A stretch of 64,000 nucleotides of DNA from Rhea pennata (Eukaryota; Chordata; Aves; Rheiformes; Rheidae), in the NCBI RefSeq assembly GCF_028389875.1, contig NC_084678.1, forward strand, positions 12,058,899 through 12,122,898, written 5' to 3'. Position numbers and translations under genes: made by a program. Shown here piece after piece: positions 1 to 9,195 of this stretch (the first letter of the stretch is position 1; the number at the start of each line of letters is the position of its first letter). Under the pieces are notes generated by a model. It ran no database searches and had not been told where the DNA came from. It saw nothing but the letters and a program-made list of their open reading frames with translations.

Positions 1-1260
1 CATAGAAAATGGAGCCAGAATTCCTGCTTGACAATAACATTTGCTCCCTCACAAAGCCAGAGCTAGCTGTGGCTCCAAGCAATTGCAGCACAAGTATTTA
101 CACAAGTGCTTACATTCACAGTAGCAGTGGGTGTGCAGGAAAACACATGTTGGATAAATCCTTCTCGTTCCACCGAGAAAGGACAAAAAGCTATTCCCCG
201 TTGCTTAGCTGTGGCGGGAGCCCTGAGTTAAAAGTAGGTGCTACGCAGTATTTTGCAGGAAGCGCATGATGCAGCTGTGAATCCACTGTGGGCTGAAGGT
301 GAGATACGGCTATGGCCAGCGTCTAACTCTTTTGCATTGCCCGTGGGCCAAAAGCGTTACCTCAGGAGCGACTAAAATAAGCAATCGTGTTAACAGGTGA
401 TTTTGCCGGTGGCCCAGACAGTGTGGAGTGTCACCAGTGGGAAGTTTGGCTCTCCCAGTTTAGCCAGGGGTTGTCTCAGCAGCAAGAATGCGATGGCAGT
501 GAGGTCTCAGGAAAGGCCAGGCGGACCTCCACCAGATGCTGCGGGCAGAAGGGCTGCTGGGCTCTTTGGGGGTCTCCAGGAGGCCATCCCAGCTGAGCCA
601 CCGCTGGAGGTGAGCTCAACCCTTCCGCGCCCAGCCGGCAGCTTCCCGAGAGGCGCAAGGGGAAGCCGGAGTCGCCCTTTCTGATGGCTGCTGCAGTGCA
701 AATAGCGGGTGAATCTTTCCCCTTGTGAATCACCTAAAATGGAAAATACTACTCTTGAATAAGAGATACCATCAGTCTGCAACCAGGATAACTTTGTCAG
801 TACAAGAATAAGACATTCTCCTTAATCTTGTCCTTGCTGAAAGAAGTTTATTCAAGTATTTATCTAACCTGGTATTTAACCAGGAAATCCAGCTAAGCTA
901 ATCACTTTCTGCCAAAGAAGTATTTGGGCGCTCATCTGCCATGACATTTTTGAGTGATTCTGTACACTGTGACCATTCTTTTAATGGTTTAATCACACCC
1001 AGAAAGAGCCACACATTTTTCAATGATGTTTCCTTCAGAAAATCAAAGAGTGTTGTAATCGGAGAAGATTTAAGAAAATGTTGTGCATTATTTGTAGAGG
1101 TGACGCCTAAAGATGAGAGGCCAAGGAGTTCTGCCTCACATGCTTTGTAGAGACCTTTTCCATCTAAAAGGATGTGAGGACCTTTTCCATCTTTTCCCTA
1201 CTTTCCACAGAGAGGGAATTGTATGGATAGCAGCAGTTGTAGGGACTCTAGATTTGCAGT
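1..1260. other. Non-coding stretch with a 14-bp direct repeat
   Basis: No gene is recognised. Short open frames here have no recognisable domain and overlap in several frames. The one structure I can point to is a direct repeat of GACCTTTTCCATCT at 1152-1165 and again at 1179-1192, separated by 13 bases. It is too short to assign to a family. Base composition is mixed, and moderately GC-rich between about 480 and 680. Confidence 0.6.
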
Positions 1261-1261
1261 T

Positions 1262-1322
1262 ACTCTGGCAGAGGGCAAGTCTCATGCCTCAGTTTCCCTG
1301 CAGGTAAAACAGTGCTGATTAA
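1262..1322 (+). mobile_element. MIR-like SINE fragment, sense orientation
   Basis: The order GGCAAGT, then GCCTCAGTTTCC, then GTAAAAC follows the well-known core of MIR SINEs (the 'GGCAAGT..CTCAGTTTCC..TCTGTAAAATG' block). MIRs are tRNA-derived, non-autonomous retroposons that were mobilised by L2-type LINEs and are long inactive in amniotes. Only about 60 bases are recognisable and both ends have faded. Family assignment is from memory of the consensus; a RepeatMasker run with amniote libraries would settle it. Confidence 0.5.
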
Positions 1323-1589
1323 ACTGGCCTCGTTCAAGATCCGTGGATGGACAGGACTGGGAAAGCCTTTTCCCAGGGTTGGTCAGTGGTCGGTGGTGCT
1401 GCCTCATTTGAACTAGCTCTGCTCCCCTCTCCTCCAGAACACTCCTCTAGCACGAGCGCCGAAGTGGGAACAGGAGTGCAAAAAACGTCTTGGGTGGCCC
1501 CAGGATTTCACCACCTCATCTCACCTCCCACCAGAGCCAAGGGACCTCATGTGTTAGGAGCATCCAAAAAAAAGGGAATAAAAGGCAGA

Positions 1590-2110
1590 CGCTTCAGACC
1601 CGTCGCCCCTCGTCCTTCGGAAGGGTTATTCAACCAAGAAGGAGCTGCGGTTGCCCCCTCTGTTGCTCCCCGACACCTCTGCCATTCGGGTCATGTGGCA
1701 GCGTGGTCCGTGCTGCCATCGCACCTCTCCGAGCCCTCGAGGTGCGTTGCAGGGATGCCGAGCACCCACGCAGGCCCGGTGTGGACCTCAGCACCCTGCA
1801 CGCAGCCATCGGTGCCGGCAGACGACGGCACCCGAGGGGTGCTGAGCCCCCTCGGCTTCCCCTCGGAAAGGGCAGGGAGCAAATGAATCCTCTGGCACCC
1901 TCAGCGCCCTGCAGGATCGGTCCTGCAGCTGGACCGCCGTGCGCGGACGTGGCCGCAGGGCGATGGGAAACAGCTGGGTGCGCTGCAGCGCGGCACGTTG
2001 TCCGCACATCAGGCCCGGGGAGAATTAAAACCAAGTGTGAGATCCCGGCAGGCTGAAACGAGCCCCGAATGCAATCAGAGCGAGCTCGGCCCTTCGCAGG
2101 GAGCACCGAG
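1590..2110. promoter_or_regulatory. CpG-rich block, possible CpG island
   Basis: About 500 bases are clearly richer in C, G and CpG than the flanks, with clusters such as 1598-1625 and 1938-2010. Open frames of 179 and 188 codons (plus strand) and 158 codons (minus strand) overlap here in different frames. That is expected in GC-rich DNA, where stop codons are rare, and none shows a recognisable domain. The block could be an unmethylated regulatory island, or a GC-rich patch of no function. No core promoter element is evident. Confidence 0.4.
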
Positions 2111-2124
2111 TCAGGCTGTTAGGC

Positions 2125-2168
2125 TTTAATAAAGTGTGGCCAGTATTTTAATAAAGTGTGGCTAGTAT
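2125..2168. repeat. 22-bp tandem duplication with AATAAA in each copy
   Basis: Two adjacent 22-base units, 2125-2146 and 2147-2168, differ at a single base (GGCCAGTAT versus GGCTAGTAT). Each carries AATAAA (2128-2133 and 2150-2155), the canonical poly(A) signal. The pair lies just downstream of the CpG-rich block. Replication slippage explains the duplication; whether the hexamers are used as polyadenylation signals is unknown. Confidence 0.9.
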
Positions 2169-2539
2169 ATTATCCAACATGCTTTTACAATTACTGCAGA
2201 AACAAGGACAGGAACTTCGTTAACGCTTTACAGGGGAAAGGGAGAGCTGTGCTACGGGCAAATGATATATTGCTAGTGTGTCCGTAGGTGTCCTGCGTTT
2301 AAGAAAACAAGGGAAAATCCTGGGGAAGGGAGTAATTACGCTGTCAGCAAACGTGTTTGTGTTAGCAATGAACTATTCCTTTGCGAGTCCCGCAGCGGCT
2401 GGGAGCCTGCATCGCGCCATGGCACATTGCTAGGAGAGAAGGTGACTCCATAAACACAGCAAGAGCTGCAAGGCCGGAGACAAAAAACTACTACAGGAAA
2501 AAAAAATAATTTAAAAAGAACAGGCAGAATCGTTTACAA
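2169..2539. other. Unassigned non-coding stretch
   Basis: I see no gene, repeat family or strong motif. The stretch holds mixed-composition sequence and a short A-rich tract around 2498-2520. Confidence 0.6.
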
Positions 2540-2544
2540 AATGT

Positions 2545-2705
2545 GTTTTCCAGGCGGCTGCAACAGCCATTGGCAGGGTTGCACCTAGGGCTTTTAAAGC
2601 GAGGTTACCTGCTTTGATAGAGCGCAGGTGAGGTGCATCTCGTGGGCTGCGTGTCAGGCAGGATTAGCTGCTTGGCGAATTATCAAAGCCAACTGATAGC
2701 AAAAC
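2545..2705. promoter_or_regulatory. Enhancer-like patch with inverted TCF/LEF-type sites
   Basis: The octamer CTTTGATA (2612-2619) recurs as its exact reverse complement TATCAAAG (2681-2688). ATCAAAG is the core bound by TCF/LEF factors, the nuclear effectors of Wnt signalling. Between the two lie an E-box CAGGTG (2625-2630) and GGATTA (2661-2666), a bicoid-class homeodomain core. The clustering is what is seen; function as an enhancer is inferred. No neighbouring gene in the window tells what it would regulate. Confidence 0.3.
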
Positions 2706-2949
2706 AAGTTGGGACTCTCCTACAGTGGCAGTTTAAAACTAGGTGTAACTTCACCCCAAACAAATGAATACAGCGGGGGTGTGAGGGGACTGCGTAACTG
2801 ATTAACCCTTTCGGTAACTCTCAGGCACACGACGGTGCTTTGTAGAATTTGAGGAGGTCTCAAGAAACTGGAAATGGTGCTGGGCAACTCTGAGCAAAAT
2901 TCAGTTACTGGGTACATTCCTTCTCTGTAGTTTGGGGATTAAGTCTGGG
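2706..2949. other. Unassigned non-coding stretch
   Basis: No gene or repeat is recognised. A minus-strand open frame of 65 codons has no domain and looks like chance. Confidence 0.6.
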
Positions 2950-2954
2950 GCCTT

Positions 2955-3100
2955 CAGAGAAAAGGAGGAGGGGGAGGCGGCGGCGCGGAGTGCCCAGCTC
3001 GGCACCGCTCGCCCACCCTCGCGGTCCCCCGCGCGTGGGGAGGCTGCTCCCGCCGCGCGCTCCGCAGGGACGTTCCCGAGGACCCGCGGGGCGTGTGAAA
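2955..3100. promoter_or_regulatory. Short dense CpG cluster
   Basis: Roughly 145 bases are very rich in CpG, with runs such as GGCGGCGGCGCGG (2977-2989) and CCGCCGCGCGC. It is shorter than the usual 200-base minimum for calling a CpG island, but sharply different from the AT-rich flanks. It could be the core of a small promoter or enhancer island. No TATA box or initiator stands out. Confidence 0.4.
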
Positions 3101-3361
3101 CCCTTCGCTGAACCACTGCACAGAGTTTTGAGAGAGACCTTTTTCATTTTGTTTTGAATTAGACCAGCTGGGGCGCTGCGTGAGAAATCCCCATCCTACC
3201 AGTTATTAATTCCTCCAAACAGTCAATATGGTAGATATCGATGTCTGTCAAAACACAGAGAATCTCGCACAGGCTCAGAAGCGCCTTTATCCTCAGCTGT
3301 CCTCAGGCAACTTTCTAATTTTGCATTTTTTCCTCACTGCACCAGGAAATACAAACAACTC

Positions 3362-3490
3362 TATCCGCGCGCGGCGAGCGCGTGTCTTCATTCGGCATCC
3401 CGGCCACCCCAGCAAGGTCGGGCAGTTTGGGGCAACGTGGGGAGTAACCAGTTTTGTAACACCGCGTGCGGAAAAACCGGGCACGCAGAA
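3362..3490. promoter_or_regulatory. Second short CpG cluster
   Basis: CpG-rich sequence begins with CCGCGCGCGGCGAGCGCG at 3365-3382 and thins out by about 3490. It lies 260 bases after the previous CpG cluster, so the two may be parts of one regulatory island with an AT-rich centre. Open frames of 107 (plus) and 84 (minus) codons overlap across it and look like GC-driven chance frames. Confidence 0.35.
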
Positions 3491-3539
3491 CTGGATGCTG
3501 CGCAGAAAATGCGGCTTGTCAGGGATAATGAGAGAGACA

Positions 3540-3870
3540 GGAGGCAATTAAAAAGCAGAAAAGTGACAATCTGACAACATGCCCAATTAATGCAATCAGA
3601 TTTCACACGCACTTCATGAAAGTAGTAAATCACAGCGTAAGTGGGAATGATATGAACTTTTTAATATTAAAAACTATTCTCATAATATGCAAAGCCAGGG
3701 AATACCAGAAATTTTCTGTCTGTCTGTTGCCAATCATTAACTGATTTAGGATAGACCCTGTTGAGTAATTATGTTTAATAAGAGCTTGTCCATACAAGCT
3801 GCTATCAGATGTCATTTTATACAGTTTCAAGCCAGATATAATGGGCTAGATGCACATATTAACTTACTGT
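3540..3870. promoter_or_regulatory. AT-rich patch dense in homeodomain cores
   Basis: Homeodomain-type cores cluster here: AATTAATGCAAT (3585-3596), TAATTA (3766-3771) and several ATTA/TAAT copies, in AT-rich sequence with few long homopolymers. This texture resembles the conserved non-coding elements found around vertebrate developmental genes. Conservation itself cannot be seen from one sequence, so this is a candidate only. Confidence 0.3.
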
Positions 3871-5059
3871 AATTCTGTACTGCCTTTATATGGGAGGGGG
3901 GTGGGAAAATTCAAAACTGATTATTGTGTGGTTCCTTTCAGACAGTTGTATTTGATCTAATTTGATTTATTGCTGCACATTTTGAATGAGCAGAAATGTC
4001 TTGAGGGGAAAAAAAAGAGACTTGTTACAGTAAATGTTCACATTAATATATTTTCACCTGCTTGCTTGGTGGGCTCCACAGTTGGCTGTACTCATTACTG
4101 TTTGGGAGTCTTCTGTATTAAAAAGCTTCTCTTTATCTCTTCACTCTCTCTCGTAGGGCTGTAATAAGCTTCCCACACCCTCCACAAGGGAAGATTGAGT
4201 AACTAATCCCCGCTGGCCTAACAGCGTTTTCACCTAGCTTATTAATATTACTTAACAGAAATGCAGGACAAAGGGAAATGTCTATTTTTGTGAGTAAAAC
4301 ACAGCTCTAGCTCATAGGCAATTTTTTCAAAGGGATCCTGGAGGACATAGTGTTGAAGCTCAAGACTTGGACCTCAGGGAGAAGTGAGCTTGCAGGTTAA
4401 AAGTTTTATTTTGTTTTGGATAAGTGTGTAAAGGTTTGGCTACTAATATTACTTGGAAGCACAGAGCTACAAACAATTTTCCCAGTTGCTCAAGGGTTTC
4501 TGGGTCTCCTCAGTGTAACTCAGCTCAGTCTTTCAGGCAGTTACTGTTTCTCCTCGGCATCCAGACACGGGGGAGATGAACCAGTGGCCTTGCTGTCACT
4601 CTCTTTCACGGTCTATAAGAAAGGCATAAACACCTACAAAGGCATAAGAAAATTGATTAACACTTCTACGTAAAACTACTCACTCTGCAACGTGAGGGCT
4701 CAAAGTTCTTTTGCAGTTTAAGCGCAAAACTAGAAAATTAGTTTTCTCTGGGGCTGAGCTTTCAGTTTTCCCACTGACTTTCTGCATGATGGTGGGGAAG
4801 GGCCGTATCTTTGGGGTTTTATGTTTAAAATGAAGCTGTCGTGCTTTATCTAACCAGGGTGAGTGCTAGTCGTTGTTATTGCAAACACTTATGGTTTTAT
4901 CTGGCACTGTCTCTTCACGTGTTCCTGTACGTGCCCTGTCTCCCTGGACGCCCGGTGCCTGCAGTGGCGGGGGATTGCCTTGCTGAGCGAGATCCAAGAC
5001 ACGTGCACTGCCTGCTTTGAAGGATGAATTGCCCTTTACTTGCAAACCTTTTCGGGCTT
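3871..5059. other. Unassigned non-coding stretch
   Basis: No gene or repeat is recognised. A G-rich tract at 3892-3906 (GGGAGGGGGGTGGG) comes close to a G-quadruplex motif but lacks four clean G runs separated by loops. Short open frames have no recognisable domain. Confidence 0.6.
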
Positions 5060-5545
5060 CATTTTGACACAGTGTGCCCCGCTGCACACGCTGCTGCCCG
5101 CACGGTCAGGGCGACACGCTCCCCGACGGAGCACCGACGGCCGCGGCTCTGCCTTTCCTCACTTGCATGCTCGTTAGGGAATTTTATTGCCCGGGCCATA
5201 ATCCCTCCCTGGGGGGGAGATGTCTTGTGCACAAAATTAATTTCATTTGGCCACAGAAACTCCCCGCGCCTTTGGCGTGTAAGTCCTTATGCAGAGAGGA
5301 AAAGAACACCTAAGGCAAAGCGACTTCGTTTATGAGACGAGGTGGAAAATATCTCACGCCACTCCAGATCAGAGGTCATGATAGCTTGCTGCTGGCTTTT
5401 TTTCTGAGGAGCCCTCGGCAGCTGGACGTGCCGGTGCCACGCGGGCTGAGGGCAGGAGGGACGAGCCGAGCCCACGGCGCGCGGACAGGCGCGAGAGGCC
5501 AAGTCCCAGGTGACGCCGGGAATCTGCCGCACAACACCCCCGGCA
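5060..5545. promoter_or_regulatory. CpG-rich region in two lobes
   Basis: CpG-rich lobes at about 5080-5150 and 5405-5530 flank an AT-richer middle that carries AAAATTAATTT near 5233. Open frames of 103-127 codons on the plus strand and 120 on the minus strand overlap each other, which argues against any one being a real exon. A regulatory island is possible; no splice-bounded coding exon is evident. Confidence 0.35.
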
Positions 5546-6235
5546 GCTTGAGCCCAGGGAACGTTTTCCGCAAAATATATCTTGCCTCCCTCTCCTCTCT
5601 TTCTTTCCTTGCAACTATACCTGTTGTTCTGTCTGGTAAATGTTGTCACTTCAACAGCATAAATAATTTTGCGGAAATGTCTGCTTTCTTCAAAAGGTAT
5701 TCAGGGATTTTTTAATGGAGAATGTGAAAAATAAAACAATTTGGCTGAAAATAAAAATAAGATTCATCCTAAAAGCCTCTGAACTTTCGATGTAACTTAA
5801 AATGTTTGAAGGGTTGAAATTCCTGAAGAACAAGGAGGGAGAAAAACAAATATGTTTTCACCTTATTTGTAGTGATGCCAGTGTTCCTTCTCAAGGGGGA
5901 AGGTGAGTTTGTTGAGGTCAGTTTTTCATCGGCAGCGGCTATTTGAGTCCTCTGATTCTTTCTTTCTCCTTTTTTGCTTTGTTCCACAGTTTGAGCCACT
6001 TCTCTCTTAAAATTCCATATCTCCCTCCTCTCCAAAATACCCACATTCTGCCAGCATTTTGCTTTTCGTCAAAGAAGAAAAAAAGAGGACACGGATACAG
6101 CTGAAAAGTAGCGTTTTAACCAAAGATAGTACAACTTTTTTAAAGAATTATTGTGGGCTTTTTTTAATAAAACAAAAGAGGTTTTTGTTTGTTTCCTCCT
6201 CCCCTCCAAAACATTAAGGCTCCACTTAAACCTTT
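5546..6235. other. Unassigned non-coding stretch
   Basis: Pyrimidine-rich (5583-5610) and A-rich (5725-5765) tracts occur, with no gene or recognisable repeat. Confidence 0.6.
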
Positions 6236-6560
6236 CTTAAATGGCATGTGGATTCAAGGGCTTCACATTTCATCAGCATCCTTAATGAGCTTGAGGTGCC
6301 TCTAATAAATCTCAGCCCTTTTAATGAATTCTTTATAGCTCCTAACTGCTTCAGATAGAGATTGACGAGTGTAACCGGTAGCGCAAAATCTTGGCATGCA
6401 ATAAGACGAAGAGCTCCATCCTTTCCCTCTGGCGTCCCATCTGAATTTCTGCAGCAGAGATAACCAAGAATCTGTCACTTCTATGAAGTTTGTGAAATTT
6501 AATTAGGAAACTAATAAAACAGCCCTCATATAGTACCGCAGTTACCTAGGAGATATTATG
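6236..6560. promoter_or_regulatory. Strong candidate conserved non-coding element
   Basis: About 320 bases of balanced-complexity AT-rich sequence hold many homeodomain cores: TTAATGAG (6282-6289), TTTTAATGAATT (6319-6330), TTTAATTAGG (6498-6507) and CTAATAAAA (6511-6519). Low homopolymer content and dense TAAT/ATTA cores are typical of enhancers near vertebrate patterning genes. Activity, target and conservation are inferred, not seen. Alignment to other amniote genomes would confirm or refute it. Confidence 0.35.
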
Positions 6561-8585
6561 TATTGTTTAAGAGCTTCTACCAATGCAGCAGAATTGCATG
6601 TGTTTGAGATCTGTTATTTGAGAGAAGACAGTTAAGATTGACCACTTCTCTTTTGTAAACCATTTCCTACTGGGGTGAATAATTTACTAGAAAGAAATAT
6701 TTTGTACTCCTTGAATGAGCCATATATGCACCATTGATGAGCAGAGGCTAGAATATTGCATCTAAACACAGCTGAATTTTGAGGAGATCTGGGGTCTTTT
6801 TTTCCCTGAAGTTTCAGTTCTTGGTCAGCTTCTCAGTCAAAAGAGCCTATTTTCAAATTCTAACTCGACTGCTCTGGAAATCATCCTTACACAATCTGGG
6901 CTTTCTTCTTTAGGCTTTTCAGAGCCAAAAACTGGGGCAAGTGATCTCAGCAGTAATAGAGGGGCCATAAATGACTGTAAGAGTAGAATCAGATTAGACT
7001 GGAGCGGAGGACCTTGCTGCGATTTGTTACTAAGCAAATGCTGCATGTGATATGTCCAGACCTGCTCTTTTCAAGTTAGTGGAAGGTTTGATCCTAATTT
7101 CAGGAGAGGGAGTTTCAGTTCGGTACACCTGTTTACAAGATATCTTGTAATCAGTAGTTTTTATTCTATTGACTGATCTATGAGTACATATAGTATAAAG
7201 TTACTATTAGAATTCAGCAGGAAATGGATTACTCATGAATTGAGAATTGTTCAGATTTGAAATATTTTCCCCATACCACATCAGAAAAACACTGGTCTTT
7301 CATGCATCTAGAATTCTTTTTTATGATAAGTTAACGTATATTTCAAAATGAAAAGCTACTTCAAATCAAAACCACTTTTTTCAGTTCTGCCAAGGAAAAC
7401 TGCTTTGACCATTTCAAAGCCATTGTTTTTAGAAGAATAATTGAAATTAAAAAAAAATCTACTGAAGCTGTCCTGCCCCTCCTAACTGTATCTATTTGGG
7501 CAAAGCAATATTCCAGCAATAAAAAGAAACCACATTAGAAAGTATTGACCAAGTCTACTTAATATTTATTGCTCTTTGGTAACCGAAGAGAATAGGGGAA
7601 ACTTCACAGCAAGCTCCGATTTTCTTGGAGAGCAGTTTTATGGAGAAAATCATGGCTCCGTTAGGACTTGCCCAGCTGAAGACCTGGCTCATTACCGCTC
7701 GGTACATGCACACGAAGGACGTTTTTGCTCTTCCCACAAGCTCATGGTAAGGGTGTTGCACTGTTCAAAGAGGTGGGCAGCACACAAAGCAGAAACAGAG
7801 GCAGTTGTTTCCCCAAAACCCGGATGCAGTAGGCTGCAGGGAGGGTGGTATACGTGTTTGCGTAATCGCTCGATTGTCGGAGCCTTCCAGTGACAGATGT
7901 TGTTAAACTGATTTATTATCAGCATAAAGGATGCTCTATAATAATAAAACAATGATGAATCCTCAGTTTCCACTGAAAGGCAGCAGCTCATGGCCTGTGG
8001 CAGGCAGATGACTGAACCTGTAAAATGAAGGCTACTGACTTCAGCTCCACAAAATGAGAATGTTTATCCTTTAAAAAGAATGAGAGAGAGACTTTTAGCC
8101 TGCTTCCAATCCTCCCAAATGAAACACTCCAAAGTGAGTTGTATTTTCGTAACAGCTTGCAGCCTTGTCGTAACGACTGATAACAAGTTTCGGGGTTGTG
8201 GCGTGTCTGTGGTGCAGGAGGTGCGTTGATCTGGCTGCGACAACGGAACGGGAGTCAGGGCTCGGGTCCTGTTATTAGCACTGGTGTTGTCTCGCTGAAG
8301 TGTCGAGTAAGTCGTTTTACCTTGATGAGTTGGAGTGACCTCATCAGGGTGTCGTGAGTGATGTCCGACTAATGAACAGGGCTCCGGGCTCCTCCTGCAT
8401 GGTGGCAAGTCCCCTTGAGCCAAGAAGTTGATGAAATTATATCCGTGAGCATTTGGCCTATCAGAAAAGCCTTGTCCTGAACTGATGACAGTATCTGAGC
8501 AACACATCATTAAAACTTTCCCATCGTTAGGAATGAATTGCACGGATGAAGTGGTTTTCCTGTAGGCTGAAAGGCTCTTGGGAAT
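6561..8585. other. Unassigned non-coding stretch
   Basis: No gene or clear repeat is recognised. Open frames such as the 105-codon one at 7576-7893 (plus) and the 159-codon one at 8064-8543 (minus) lack recognisable domains. Around 7960-8030 there is a CCTCAGTTTCC word followed by TGTAAAATGAAGG, reminiscent of MIR, but the spacing is wrong and I do not call it. Confidence 0.55.
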
Positions 8586-8594
8586 GTTATTTGA

Positions 8595-8650
8595 TTATGG
8601 AGCTTGCTGCCTCACAGTTAGAGGTTCGGATCCAGCCTTGCTAACTCTGA
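8595..8650 (+). repeat. Possible tRNA-derived SINE head (B-box-like)
   Basis: GAGGTTCGGATCC at 8621-8633 resembles an RNA polymerase III B box (GGTTCGANNCC) with one mismatch. Flanking sequence does not fold convincingly as a tRNA, so a functional tRNA gene is unlikely. It could be a relic of a tRNA-derived SINE or coincidence. Confidence 0.2.
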
Positions 8651-9060
8651 CTGGAAAACCATTACTTTTCTCAGTTACAGCTTGTCCCAGCTGAAGAGAA
8701 TTGTCTGGCTCTGGATGCCCATAATCTCTCTTAAAGTCATCCTTCTTGTTAGAATATTGGGTGGTGCCAGTAAAGAAACAAGAATGAGCATGCCCCAGGC
8801 ATCACCAGCAAGGGAACCATCTCAGGGTCAGGATGGAGTTAAATTTCTGTCTCCATGCTATAATTAATGAGAGAAATGGGTTGTTTGTAATTATGATGAT
8901 ATTAAACCTGATAAAGTTTTGGGGCCGTATTTTCTCCTCATGAATATTGGTATGAATTGGAGCCTGTGAGAGAAGATCTTGGCCAAAGGGAGTTCTTCAG
9001 ATAAGCCTCAGGCTAAACAAGATTGAAATCTTCCACTCCCAAGATACCCCTCCAAACGCC
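8651..9060. other. Unassigned non-coding stretch
   Basis: No gene or repeat is recognised in this stretch. Confidence 0.6.
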
Positions 9061-9195
9061 TCTTTTGTTCTTCTTTTAAAGGCCAGGTATATTTATGGTG
9101 AAAGCCATATAAAGATTATTGCCATTAATTAACCATGTTCTGAGGCTTTTAATCTCCTCCTTTTCAGGAGCACTAAAATAATTCACATACCAAAA
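9061..9195. promoter_or_regulatory. AT-rich enhancer-like patch
   Basis: The patch carries ATTTATGG (9091-9098, a CDX/posterior-HOX type core), CCATATAAAG (9106-9115) and the palindromic homeodomain word TTAATTAA (9125-9132). The density of such words in low-repeat sequence suggests a regulatory element. Conservation is untested. Confidence 0.25.

Noticed and set aside
1347..2106. Open frames of 158-188 codons on both strands
   Set aside because: They overlap each other in a GC-rich block with few stop codons, have no recognisable domain and no clear splice sites.
3892..3906. G-quadruplex motif
   Set aside because: The six-G run cannot be split into two separated runs, so four proper G runs with loops are lacking.
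7960..8030. MIR fragment
   Set aside because: CCTCAGTTTCC and TGTAAAATG words are present but their spacing and intervening sequence do not follow the MIR order.
8064..8543. 159-codon minus-strand open frame
   Set aside because: No recognisable domain and no exon structure around it; isolated frames of this length are expected in 64 kb read in six frames.
8595..8650. tRNA gene
   Set aside because: A B-box-like word is present but no cloverleaf, A box or anticodon arm could be found.
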